From Thalassobaculum sp. OXR-137 (GTDB taxonomy: Bacteria; Pseudomonadota; Alphaproteobacteria; Thalassobaculales; Thalassobaculaceae), in the NCBI RefSeq assembly GCF_034377285.1, contig NZ_CP139715.1, forward strand, positions 5,126,501 through 5,190,500: DNA of 64,000 nucleotides. The letters run 5' to 3'. The notes beneath the pieces were generated by a model, which was not told where the DNA came from, ran no database searches, and was given only the letters and a program-made list of their open reading frames with translations. A program made the position numbers and the translations under genes. Positions 38,273-46,153 of this stretch are shown here, one piece after another (the first letter of the stretch is position 1; every line of letters begins with the position of its first letter).

Positions 38273-38719
38273 ATGTCCGCGAATAGCAAACCCGTGATTG
38301 CCGCTCTGGAACAGGCGCTGGCCGATACCTATGCGCTCGCGCTGAAGACCCAGAACTACCATTGGAACGTCGAGGGACCGACCTTCTACGGGCTGCACAA
38401 CCTGTTCGAGGAGCAGTACAACGACGCCCACGGCGCAGTGGACGAGCTGGCCGAGCGCATCCGGGCGCTGGGCGCCCCGGCGCCGGGCAGCTTCCAGGCC
38501 TTCATGGACGCCACCAAGATCGCCGACGCGAAGCAGAATGCCGATGCGCAGACCATGGTCTCCGACCTCGTCGCGAGCCACGAGACGATGGGCGAGACGC
38601 TGCGCGAGGGCATTTCCGTCGCCGAGAAGGCCGGCGATCCGGCAACGGCCGACATGCTGACCGGCCGCCTGACCACCCATGACAAGCATGCCTGGATGCT
38701 TCGCAGCCTGAAGGCCTGA
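38273..38719 (+). CDS. dps: DNA starvation/stationary phase protection protein Dps
   Basis: A 148-residue ferritin-like Dps. The inter-subunit ferroxidase ligands are seen in NYHWNVEGPTFYGLHNLFEEQYND (His30, His42, Asp and Glu nearby) and DELAERIRALG. Twelve subunits form a shell that oxidises Fe2+ with H2O2 and stores the iron, protecting DNA. ATG 38273 has AAGGAGGG ten bases before. No basic N-terminal tail of the E. coli type, so DNA binding may be weak. Divergent from oxyR with an OxyR site between, and 11 bases before the nuclease-like gene. Confidence 0.95.
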   Translation: MSANSKPVIAALEQALADTYALALKTQNYHWNVEGPTFYGLHNLFEEQYNDAHGAVDELAERIRALGAPAPGSFQAFMDATKIADAKQNADAQTMVSDLVASHETMGETLREGISVAEKAGDPATADMLTGRLTTHDKHAWMLRSLKA

Positions 38720-38730
38720 TCGGAGGCTCC

Positions 38731-39546
38731 ATGGCTCCACGGCCGACCCGACGCGCGCTGCTCCGAACCGCCCTCGCGGCGGGCGGGGCGGTGATGCTGT
38801 CGGCGGCGAAACCGGCCCGCCCCGGCCCGGCCCTGCCTGCCGCCCTGACCCGCGGCGAGACCGGCCGGGTCGCCGCCATTCTTGCCGGCGACACCCTCGA
38901 CCTGGAAGACGGGCTGCGCGTCCGGTTGGCCGGCGTACAGGGACCGGCCCCCGACCATGACGGCCGGCCGGCCTGGCCGCTCTCCGTCGAAGCCGCCGCC
39001 GAAACCGGCGCCCTATGCCTCGGGCAGGCCGTCACGCTGTTCTACGCAGACGACCGCCGCGACCGGTGGCAGCGCGCCCTGGCCCATCTGACCTTGGACG
39101 ATGGCACCTGGGTGCAGGGTCATCTGCTGCAGCGCGGCCTGGCCCGGGTATATACCTGGCCCCGCACGGCGATCGGCGCGCGCACCATGCTCGACCTGGA
39201 ACGCACCGCCCGGGCCAACCGGCGCGGCATCTGGGCCGACCGCTTCTATCGGATCCGCAATCCGGGCGAGACCTGGGGCGACCTGGACAGCTGGCAGATC
39301 GTCGAGGGCCGGGTGGCCGACGCGGCGCTGGTGCGCGGGACCGCCTACCTCAATTTCGGCCTGGATTGGCGGAACGACTTCACCTTCCGGATCGAGAGCG
39401 ACGCCCGACGCGCGTTCAAATCGGCGGGGATGGATCTGCAGGATCTCACCGGCCGGCGCGTTCGGGGGCGCGGCTGGGTCTACCCGATGAACGGGCCGAT
39501 GATCGACCTCACGCATCCGGCCCAGCTCGAAGTCCTGGAGGACTAG
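38731..39546 (+). CDS. Nuclease-like (SNase fold) exported protein, active site incomplete
   Basis: A 271-residue protein with a twin-arginine-type signal (TRRALLRTALAAGGAVML). Residues ~43-155 resemble staphylococcal nuclease: GDTLDLEDGLRVRLAGV and DDRRDRWQRALAHLTL, with Arg65 at the Arg35 position and an arginine kept near the Arg87 position. The Ca-binding and general-base residues appear lost: DGD is AGD (Asp54 kept), and DxPE reads QGPA at residues 70-73. A C-terminal part of ~115 residues (GETWGDLDSWQIVEGRV and YLNFGLDWRNDFTFRI) is beyond the nuclease domain. ATG 38731 has GGAGG. It is 11 bases after dps and may be co-transcribed. Probably binds nucleic acid or has altered activity. Confidence 0.82.
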   Translation: MAPRPTRRALLRTALAAGGAVMLSAAKPARPGPALPAALTRGETGRVAAILAGDTLDLEDGLRVRLAGVQGPAPDHDGRPAWPLSVEAAAETGALCLGQAVTLFYADDRRDRWQRALAHLTLDDGTWVQGHLLQRGLARVYTWPRTAIGARTMLDLERTARANRRGIWADRFYRIRNPGETWGDLDSWQIVEGRVADAALVRGTAYLNFGLDWRNDFTFRIESDARRAFKSAGMDLQDLTGRRVRGRGWVYPMNGPMIDLTHPAQLEVLED

Positions 39547-39680
39547 GCGGCTCATCCGCCCCGGTTCCGGAACCGGGGCGCAGCCTGAGACGTTGCCTCC
39601 CGAATAGACACCCAGAGCGATCTTGGAGATGGCTGCCGCCTGCCATATCGTCGCCACGACCAGTCACAGGGTAGAAACGC

Positions 39681-41141
39681 ATGATGGCTCCGCTGTTCAA
39701 ACGCACATTCCCGCTTCTCGCCTGCCTGGCGCTCGTCACGCTGGGGGCCTGCTCCACCAACCCCGCGACCGGCGAACAGAGCTTCACGGCCTTCATGTCG
39801 CCGCAGGACGAGAAACGGATCGGTGCGGAGCAGCACCCGCAGATCCTGGAGGAGTTCGGCGGCGCCTATGAGGATCCGCAGCTCGGCGCCTACGTGGCCA
39901 GCATCGGCGCGCGGATGGCGGCGGTGTCCGAGCGTCCGGACCTGAACTTCACCTTCACCATTCTCGACAGCCCCGTGGTCAACGCCTTCGCGCTGCCCGG
40001 CGGATACGTTTACGTGAGCAGGGGACTGCTGGCGCTCGCCGACAACGAAGCGGAGCTCGCCGGCGTCCTCGGCCACGAGATCGGCCACGTCACCGCACGG
40101 CACAGCGCCGAGCGCTACAGTCGCTCGGTCGCGGTCAGCCTTGGCGCGGGGCTGCTAGGTGCGGTCACCGGTCAGCGCGCCCTCTCCGACCTCGCCAATC
40201 TCGGGGGCGGCCTGTACCTGAAGAGCTACAGCCGCGAGAACGAGTTCGAAGCCGACTCCCTCGGCCTGCGCTATATGACGGCCTCCGGATACGAGCCCAG
40301 CGCCGTCGCCCAGTTCCTCGCCAGCCTCGGCAAGCAGACCGAGCTGGAAGCCCGCCTGAGGGGCTCCGAGAGCAACCCCAACGACTTCAACCTCCTGGCC
40401 ACCCACCCGCGCACCATCGACCGGGTCCGCGAGGCGCAGCAGGCCACCGGCTCCCTGGCGCCGGGCCGGGTCGAACGGGAGGCGTATCTGCGCCAGATCG
40501 ACGGCATGCTCTACGGCGACGATCCCAACGAAGGCTTCATCCGCGACCGGACCTTCATCCATCCGACCCTGCGCTTCCGTTTCGTCGCACCGCCGGGCTT
40601 CGTGTTGATGAATTCCTCCGACCGGGTCGAAGGACGCCGCGGCAACGAGATGGCCATGGTCTTCGATGCGGTGCGGGCGACGTCCGGCCTGTCGATGTCC
40701 CAGTACCTTCAGCAATGGGGCAAGAACGCCCGTCTTTCGGGGCTGCAGGAGTTCACCGTCAACGGCATGAACGCCGCGACAACCGCCGCCGTGGTCCAGA
40801 CCCAGCAGGGGCAGCAGAACTACCGGCTGATCGCCATCCGCGGCACCGACGGCATGATCTACCGGTTCATCTTCCTGGGCAGCGCCAGCACGCTCGCGGC
40901 GAACGAAGAGGAGATGAGACGCACCACCTACAGCTTCCAGAAGCTCAGCGAAGCCGAAGCCGGCTCCTACCGGCCCTACCGTCTTCAGGTGGTCCAGGTG
41001 CAGGCCGGCGATACCGTCGACAGCCTCGCCGCCCGGATGCCGGACGGGACCGAGAAGCGCGCCCGGTTCCAGGTGCTGAACGACATCGACACCAACGCCC
41101 AGCTTCAGCCGGGAATGCTGGTGAAGATCGTCACCGAATAG
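39681..41141 (+). CDS. M48-family zinc metalloprotease lipoprotein with C-terminal LysM domain
   Basis: A 486-residue exported peptidase related to BepA/YfgC and LoiP. The lipobox LGAC puts the lipidated Cys at residue 24. The zinc motif HEIGH is at 132-136 and the third ligand Glu lies in ENEFEADSLGLRYM (~190). After residue ~290 a second domain follows (LRFRFVAPPGFVLMNSSDRVEG) and the last ~60 residues (VQVQAGDTVDSLAARM...QLQPGMLVKIV) form a LysM peptidoglycan-binding module. BepA-like enzymes degrade misfolded outer-membrane proteins; the LysM module would keep this one at the wall. A terminator shared with convergent rpoH follows. Confidence 0.92.
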   Translation: MMAPLFKRTFPLLACLALVTLGACSTNPATGEQSFTAFMSPQDEKRIGAEQHPQILEEFGGAYEDPQLGAYVASIGARMAAVSERPDLNFTFTILDSPVVNAFALPGGYVYVSRGLLALADNEAELAGVLGHEIGHVTARHSAERYSRSVAVSLGAGLLGAVTGQRALSDLANLGGGLYLKSYSRENEFEADSLGLRYMTASGYEPSAVAQFLASLGKQTELEARLRGSESNPNDFNLLATHPRTIDRVREAQQATGSLAPGRVEREAYLRQIDGMLYGDDPNEGFIRDRTFIHPTLRFRFVAPPGFVLMNSSDRVEGRRGNEMAMVFDAVRATSGLSMSQYLQQWGKNARLSGLQEFTVNGMNAATTAAVVQTQQGQQNYRLIAIRGTDGMIYRFIFLGSASTLAANEEEMRRTTYSFQKLSEAEAGSYRPYRLQVVQVQAGDTVDSLAARMPDGTEKRARFQVLNDIDTNAQLQPGMLVKIVTE

Positions 41142-41166
41142 GACGTCTTCACCGACCTGGAACGAC

Positions 41167-41195
41167 AAAGGGCGTCCCGACGGGACGCCCTTTTC
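41167..41195. terminator. Bidirectional intrinsic terminator between the M48 protease and rpoH
   Basis: AAAGGGCGTCCC, loop GA, CGGGACGCCCTTT with T-tracts on both sides. It can end transcripts from both convergent genes. Confidence 0.88.
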
Positions 41196-41223
41196 GTTTC
41201 GGTACACCTCGCGGGAGGAAGAT

Positions 41224-42108
41224 TCAGGCCTCCAGCAGCAGATCGCCGGTGCGCTCGACCCGGTGGACCAGCCGGTCGCGGAGCTTCATGAGCGCCCGAT
41301 GCTCGAGCTGGCGGACCCGTTCCTTGGAGACGCCGAGCTCCCGGCCCAGCTCCTCCAGGGTCGCGCCTTCTTCGCTCAGGCGGCGCTGATCGATGATCGT
41401 GCGTTCGCGCGGCGACAGTTCCGCCAGCGCCTCCGCCAGCCACTTGGACCGGGTGGAGGCATCGCGCATGCCGGTGACCACCGCCTCTGGGCTCGGCCGT
41501 TCGTCCGCCAGGAAGTCCTGCCAGTCATCTTCGCCCGCCTCGGAGATCGGGGCGTTCAGCGACTGATCGTGGCCGGACAGCCGCATCTCCATCGCCTCCA
41601 CCTCGCGGCGGTCGACCTTGAGCTGCGTGGCGACGTACATGCGCCCTTCCTCGGTCATGCCGCCGTTCACCGAACTGCTGATCTTGGCGCGCAGGCGACG
41701 GAGGTTGAAGAACAGCGACTTCTGCGCCGCCGTCGTGCCGGTCCGCACGATCGACCAGTTGCGCAGGATGTAGTCCTGGATGGCAGAGCGGATCCACCAG
41801 CCGGCATAGGTGGAGAACCGCACCTCCCGCTCCGGCTCGAACCGGGCAGCCGCCTGCATCAGGCCGACATTGCCTTCCTGGACGAGGTCGCCCATGGGCA
41901 GGCCGTAATTGCGGAACTTGCTGGCGGTGGACACCACCAAACGGGTGTAGGAGCGCACAAGCTCGTGCAGCGCCCGCTCGTCCCCCTCCTCGCGCCAGCG
42001 GCGCGCCAGGTCGAATTCATGGTCGCGCTCGAGCAGCGGTTCCTTCATCGAGGCCTTGATGAAGGCGATGTTGGCGCGCTGGGTCTCCGGGTCGTCGATA
42101 TAGGCCAT
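41224..42108 (-). CDS. rpoH: RNA polymerase heat-shock sigma factor RpoH (sigma-32)
   Basis: A 294-residue sigma-32. Region 2 (LVRSYTRLVVSTASKFRNYGLPMGDLVQEGNVGLMQAAARFEPEREVRFSTYA) is full. The RpoH box AQKSLFFNLRRLR (128-140) between regions 2 and 3 identifies it as a heat-shock sigma. Region 4 carries a helix-turn-helix TLEELGRELGVSKERVRQLEHRA. ATG 42108 (MAYIDD) is chosen for its family-normal length; 42132 would add eight residues. Alphaproteobacteria often have two RpoH proteins; only this one is seen. Its likely targets in the window are htpG and possibly hspQ. Confidence 0.95.
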   Translation of the reverse strand: MAYIDDPETQRANIAFIKASMKEPLLERDHEFDLARRWREEGDERALHELVRSYTRLVVSTASKFRNYGLPMGDLVQEGNVGLMQAAARFEPEREVRFSTYAGWWIRSAIQDYILRNWSIVRTGTTAAQKSLFFNLRRLRAKISSSVNGGMTEEGRMYVATQLKVDRREVEAMEMRLSGHDQSLNAPISEAGEDDWQDFLADERPSPEAVVTGMRDASTRSKWLAEALAELSPRERTIIDQRRLSEEGATLEELGRELGVSKERVRQLEHRALMKLRDRLVHRVERTGDLLLEA

Positions 42109-42319
42109 TGCCGCCCCCTGTGTGGTTGGCATCCGCTGGTGTCTGACACCCGTGCTGCGGTTCTTTTTAGCCTTACGTACGCATTTCCAAATAAATCGGA
42201 TCATATCCCGGACCCGATTGACACGAAAATATTGTTGCGGCGCACAAGGATCGCCGTCGGTTCAACCAAACGTGATGGAGATGGGGCCGCAGCCGGCCGG
42301 CAGAAGCGCCTGGCCGGTC

Positions 42320-43213
42320 CTATCGGGCGGCGCGCAGGGGGACGACCGTCTCACTGGGAACGGCGTCGACCCAATCCAGCAGTCGGCCGTCGGTCGCCAG
42401 ACAGGCAGCACTCAGCGCCCCGCCGCGGCCGCAGCCGCTATCGATGCAGAGCGTCCGCTCGGTTTCCTTGGGTCCGCCGCCCTCGGGGTCGTAGCCCCGG
42501 ACCAGCTTGCGGAAGCCCTCGAACCCTGCGGTATCGGCACGCTCGAACCCCTTCGACGCCCACCAGAAGGCGTCGCGCTGGTCGTTCAGCGTGCGCGACG
42601 GATCGATGCCGGTATTCACGAACAGCACGCCGTCGGACCCGGTGCAGGCGAACCGGCGGATCTGGCTGAACCACTGCTGATGGCCGGGAGAGGCATGCAC
42701 ACCCGCCTTGAGCCGGCTGGTCCAGCGGGTCAGCGCCACCATGCCCTCCTCGGCCGCGGCGAAGCCCTGGTCGGCATCGCCGCCATAGGCCGCCAGCGCT
42801 GCGCCGACGCCGCGCTCCAGCATCCAGGTCAGCAGCTCGGCCGGCTTCGGCGCGAAGTGGATCTGCAGCAGCTTGTGCCACATCTCCTCCTGGGCGCCGC
42901 GCAGGCAGACGATGTCGTCCGGCAGGTACAGGGGCGGCTGGGCCATCACGAGCGCGCGGAACCGCATGAGCTCGCGCAGCGTGGCGCGGACGTCGCCGCC
43001 GCCGAGCACGTTGCCCAGATACACGATCCGGTCGCCCGGTGCGAAGCGGGCACCGATCTGGTCGTGCAGGTCGCTGAGAAGGTCGGCCTCGCCGAAAACC
43101 GCTCCCACCGCCCAGATGCGGCGTGCGCCGGACAGGTCGACATGGCGATCGGAAGCGTTCAGGCAGGTCGGTGTCACGGCCGGGGGGGCCTCGCGCTCGG
43201 GTGAACGAGTCAT
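42320..43213 (-). CDS. Metallophosphoesterase-fold protein lacking all metal ligands (probable pseudoenzyme)
   Basis: A 297-residue protein whose outline follows the bacterial serine/threonine phosphatase family, but each metal motif is replaced. GDIHG reads GAVFG (37-41), GDxVDRG reads GNVLGGG (67-73), GNHE reads GAQE (106-109), VHAG reads VNTG (199-202) and VxGH reads VRGY (~238). The C-terminal CIDSGCGRGGALSAA still matches IDTGAxxGGxLT of active phosphatases, so the fold alignment holds. Without metal ligands it should not hydrolyse phosphate and may bind a partner or ligand. No signal peptide. It stands between rpoH and carD on the same strand, in intact, well-conserved-looking frame. 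Confidence 0.82.
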   Translation of the reverse strand: MTRSPEREAPPAVTPTCLNASDRHVDLSGARRIWAVGAVFGEADLLSDLHDQIGARFAPGDRIVYLGNVLGGGDVRATLRELMRFRALVMAQPPLYLPDDIVCLRGAQEEMWHKLLQIHFAPKPAELLTWMLERGVGAALAAYGGDADQGFAAAEEGMVALTRWTSRLKAGVHASPGHQQWFSQIRRFACTGSDGVLFVNTGIDPSRTLNDQRDAFWWASKGFERADTAGFEGFRKLVRGYDPEGGGPKETERTLCIDSGCGRGGALSAACLATDGRLLDWVDAVPSETVVPLRAAR

Positions 43214-43376
43214 CCCACCCCAATACCACTTCCGAGTCGCGCGTCAACGCACCGCCCGCAAGCGGTCCCGCCGAGTCGCCGCATCCGATTCTCGATATTC
43301 TAGCTAAGTGCCGGATATCGCTCGCAGAGTGGGCGCCGGCACCATTCGCATACTATAGGTCTCACCCGGACATGAG

Positions 43377-43402
43377 AACGGGCGACCCAAAGGCCGCCCG
43401 TT
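43377..43402. terminator. Hairpin downstream of carD, possible terminator
   Basis: Inverted arms AACGGGCG (43377-43384) and CGCCCGTT (43395-43402) lie 37-62 bases after the carD stop. Neither strand has a strong T-tract after the stem, so termination may be partial. Confidence 0.45.
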
Positions 43403-43438
43403 GCACAAAATTGGCCGATTCGCGCCGAATCAGGTCGA

Positions 43439-43963
43439 TCAGGCAGCGTCCATCAGCTTCTCGAGACGGTCGATCGCCGCTTCCTCGTCGATCTTCTCGA
43501 TCTTCGCGAATTCCCGGGCGAGCCGGTCGATGGCCGCCTGGTACATCTGGCGTTCGCTGTAGGACTGCTCGGCCTGATTGCTCGACCGGCGCAGGTCGCG
43601 AACCACTTCGGCGATCGACACCGGATCGCCGGAATTGATCTTCGCCTCGTATTCCTGGGCGCGACGGCTCCACATGGTGCGACGGACGCGGGCGCGGCCC
43701 TTCAGCTTGGCGATCGCGGCATCCATCTGCTTGCGGCTGCTCAGGCGCCGCAGGCCGCTGGTCTTGGCTTTGGTGAGCGGAATGCGCAGGGTCATCCGAT
43801 CCTGCTCGAAGTCGATCACCAGAAGTTCCAGCTCAGTCCCGGCGATGGTCTGGGTCTCAGTCCCCTTGATCAGGCCCACACCGTGCGTCGGGTACACGAC
43901 AAAGTCACCAGTGTTGAACTCGTTCTTTTTTGTCATGGGTGATTTTTCCACGTCCTCTGCCAT
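43439..43963 (-). CDS. carD: CarD-family RNA polymerase-binding transcription regulator
   Basis: A 174-residue CarD (from MAEDVEKSPM; the frame extends to 44002). The N-terminal RNA polymerase-interaction domain (NEFNTGDFVVYPTHGVGLIKGTETQTI) resembles the Mfd RID fold. The C-terminal helical part (MWSRRAQEYEAKINSGDPVSIAEVVRDLRR) contacts the upstream edge of the promoter bubble and carries the conserved Trp (WSRR). It stabilises open complexes, tuning rRNA and stress promoters. ATG 43963 has GAGGG/GGA ahead. Its 350-base leader holds a stem-loop and, further upstream, a CRP-type palindrome. Confidence 0.92.
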   Translation of the reverse strand: MAEDVEKSPMTKKNEFNTGDFVVYPTHGVGLIKGTETQTIAGTELELLVIDFEQDRMTLRIPLTKAKTSGLRRLSSRKQMDAAIAKLKGRARVRRTMWSRRAQEYEAKINSGDPVSIAEVVRDLRRSSNQAEQSYSERQMYQAAIDRLAREFAKIEKIDEEAAIDRLEKLMDAA

Positions 43964-44016
43964 TCCGCCCTCTTCGACCACCAAAACGCTCCCACCACAC
44001 AAAGAAAACTAACCAC

Positions 44017-44037
44017 CGTCGGTCCGAAGGACCGACG
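44017..44037 (-). promoter_or_regulatory. Stem-loop in the carD leader
   Basis: CGTCGGTCC and GGACCGACG are perfect nine-base arms around a GAA loop, 54-74 bases upstream of the carD start. No T-tract follows on either strand. It could stabilise the message or be an operator. Confidence 0.5.
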
Positions 44038-44314
44038 TCCCCATAAGCCGAGAACCACGCTATCAACACGAGAGACGGCCGAAACATTTGGTCGTTTCGT
44101 CGATGGTCCCACGTTTTGCGGGGGTGCACTGATCCTCGTCGGCTTTTGACCAGCGCGATGTTGTGAACCTTATCACAAAATCGCGGCGAATGGTAGCTTA
44201 CACGCAGGAATGCGAGCGCAGGGCGGCAGCCCAGCCGACTGAGTCATTAGATCAGATATTTGTGACCGGAATCTTAATGTCGCGGCAGAAAGTCGCCGTG
44301 GAAGCTGCGATCGA
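44038..44314. other. Upstream part of the carD-fdxA intergenic region
   Basis: Apart from the CRP-type palindrome at 44161-44178 I see no gene here. A 70-codon plus-strand frame starting at 44163 runs into fdxA antisense and lacks coding character. Confidence 0.55.
44161..44178. promoter_or_regulatory. CRP/FNR-family type palindrome TGTGA-N6-TCACA
   Basis: TTGTGAACCTTATCACAA contains an exact TGTGA-N6-TCACA, the consensus of the E. coli CRP family, with one further matching pair outside. It is ~200 bases upstream of carD, just after the 3' end of fdxA. A second exact site of the same pattern occurs at 60421-60436. Confidence 0.6.
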
Positions 44315-44653
44315 TCAGCTTCCGTCGCCGGGATTGGCCGAGAAATACTTGTCGTATTTGCCCGCCTCGTCCTGAAGCTTGTCGGCATCCGGCATCGGAT
44401 CGACCTTGCGCGTGATGTTCGGCCAGATCTCGGCGTACTCCGCATTGAGCGCGAGCCACTTCTCCGCGGCCGGCTCGGTATCGGGCAGGATCGCCTCGGG
44501 CGGACACTCGGGCTCGCAGACGCCGCAGTCGATGCATTCATCCGGATGGATGACCAGCATGTTCTCGCCCTCGTAGAAGCAGTCTACGGGGCAGACCTCG
44601 ACACAGTCAGTGTACTTACACTTAATGCACTTCTCGTTGACGATGTAGGTCAT
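44315..44653 (-). CDS. fdxA: Seven-iron ferredoxin FdxA
   Basis: A 112-residue ferredoxin. The N-terminal half carries [17 protein letters not shown] (Cys9, Cys12, Cys17, Cys21, Cys25), and [12 protein letters not shown] follows at ~40. This arrangement fits one 3Fe-4S and one 4Fe-4S cluster, as in Azotobacter-type FdxA. The C-terminal ~50 residues ([20 protein letters not shown]) form the extra helix of the family. It donates electrons to unknown partners. Start ATG 44653. It is the gene before carD on the same strand; 45 bases upstream is the TerB-like gene. Confidence 0.95.
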   Translation of the reverse strand: MTYIVNEKCIKCKYTDCVEVCPVDCFYEGENMLVIHPDECIDCGVCEPECPPEAILPDTEPAAEKWLALNAEYAEIWPNITRKVDPMPDADKLQDEAGKYDKYFSANPGDGS

Positions 44654-44698
44654 GCGGGTCTCCGGCGCGCGGTTGACGTCGCTCTTTAGCGTAGCCGG

Positions 44699-45166
44699 TC
44701 AACCGACTTCAAGACCGAGCTTCGCAAGAGCCCGTTTTCGCGCCTCTCCGCTTTCGCGGTCGGTAATGTACAGCAGGCCCGAAAGCCGCCGCATCAGCTG
44801 GCTTTCGTAGTCATGCAGCTCGCCGTCGGCGTAGACCACCTCCCACAGCGCTTCCATCAGCTCGATGCGCCCTTCCTCGTCCAGCCGGTCCTTCACGGTC
44901 CGGGTCAGGCCGTAGAGGTCGACCATCTGATCGGCGGAGGTGGCGGCCTCGTCCAGGGTGCGGTCGATCTCGTCCCGCGACACGTTGAACCGATTGCACA
45001 GATGCTCCGCCACCACAGCGCGCTCCTCGGCCTCGAAGCTGCCGTCCAGCGTTGCCGCCCGGGCCAGAAGAACCGCCACGGCGGTGGCCAGGGCATCTTT
45101 CGGCGCGGCGGAGGGCGTGCCTCCGGCGTCGATACTGTTCATGAAGGCCTTCAGGCGCGCTAGCAT
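44699..45166 (-). CDS. TerB-like tellurite resistance family protein
   Basis: A 155-residue all-helical protein of the TerB-like fold, with metal-binding acidic positions: TLDGSFEAEERAVVAEHLCNRF (residues ~39-60) and VVYADGELHDYESQLMRRLSGLLYI (~108-132), matching the two DGxxxxxE units of the fold. The family senses or buffers metal and stress signals; most members have no link to tellurite. No ter operon is nearby. It lies 45 bases before fdxA in the same direction, possibly sharing the transcript. Confidence 0.88.
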   Translation of the reverse strand: MLARLKAFMNSIDAGGTPSAAPKDALATAVAVLLARAATLDGSFEAEERAVVAEHLCNRFNVSRDEIDRTLDEAATSADQMVDLYGLTRTVKDRLDEEGRIELMEALWEVVYADGELHDYESQLMRRLSGLLYITDRESGEARKRALAKLGLEVG

Positions 45167-45262
45167 GGTCGAGTTCCGTTCCGGTTCCTGGAGTCTGTGC
45201 GGGTCATCTTTCCCGGCGCCGGCAGCCAGTGGCGCCGGACCGTGAGTACATAGGTCGCTATC

Positions 45263-45952
45263 ATGGATACGTCAGCCCCCTCTCCCTCCACCGCCCCTGC
45301 CGGGTTCGATGCCCTGATGGCTGTCGAGGCGCCCGCCGGGGCGATGGACGCCCCCGCCGCCCGCCGCAACGCCAGGCCGCTGTTCGACGTGCTGCGCCAG
45401 GAACTTCCCGCGACGGGGACGGTGCTCGAGGTCGGATCGGGCACCGGACACCATGCCGCCGCCTTCGCGCGCGACCTGCATCCGGTGCGTTGGCTGCCGA
45501 CCGAAAACACCCCGGAGCGGCGGGCGAGTATCGAGGCCTGGAGCGCCTTCCTGCCCGCCGACGGCCCGCGCCCGCTGGCACCCCGCGCACTCGACGCCTC
45601 GCTCTCGGCCGAGGAATGGCCGGTGGCGGACTGCGCGCCGTTCGACGGCATGGTGAGCGTCAACGTGATCCACATCGCGCCCTGGGCCGTGGCTCGCGGC
45701 CTCCTGGCGGGCGCGGCGCGCTGGCTGAGACCGGGCGCGCCGCTGGTTCTCTACGGACCGTTCCATCGCGACGGCCGGTCCATGAGCCCCGGCAACACCG
45801 CGTTCGACGCCGACCTGCGGCGTCAGGACCCGGACTGGGGCATCCGGGACCTGGAACGCGAGGTCCTGCCCTTGGCGGCGGCGTGCGGCCTGAAGCTGGC
45901 CGCCGTGCACACGATGCCGGCGAACAACCTTTGCGTCGTGCTGCGGAACTGA
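45263..45952 (+). CDS. DUF938 SAM-dependent methyltransferase
   Basis: A 229-residue DUF938 protein. Motif I is VLEVGSGTGHHAAAFA (residues 54-69). Other family signatures are PAARRNARPLFDVLRQELP, LPTENTPERRASIEAW and MVSVNVIHIAPWAVARGLLAGAARWLRPGAPLVLYGPF, then SPGNTAFDADLRRQDPDWGIRDLE. The substrate of the family is not known to me. Cytoplasmic, single gene, divergent from the TerB-like gene. Confidence 0.9.
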   Translation: MDTSAPSPSTAPAGFDALMAVEAPAGAMDAPAARRNARPLFDVLRQELPATGTVLEVGSGTGHHAAAFARDLHPVRWLPTENTPERRASIEAWSAFLPADGPRPLAPRALDASLSAEEWPVADCAPFDGMVSVNVIHIAPWAVARGLLAGAARWLRPGAPLVLYGPFHRDGRSMSPGNTAFDADLRRQDPDWGIRDLEREVLPLAAACGLKLAAVHTMPANNLCVVLRN

Positions 45953-46153
45953 TCCGATCCGCGGTTGGCCGCGTAATCCATTCAAAAGGCCGGGACAAAT
46001 AATCGGTGCGCCCCACGGGCACCCGCACAGGTCGTTGAAATCCCTGGCGACCCTGATCGACTCGCGCATACGTCAGCGAAAGATATTGACTTGGTTGAAC
46101 CGGTCTACGACCAGAATTAGAGCCCTACCCTGGTAAACGAAGCGACAATCGAA

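Noticed and set aside
44163-44375. 70-codon frame between carD and fdxA
   Set aside because: No ribosome site, overlaps fdxA antisense and contains the CRP-type palindrome.
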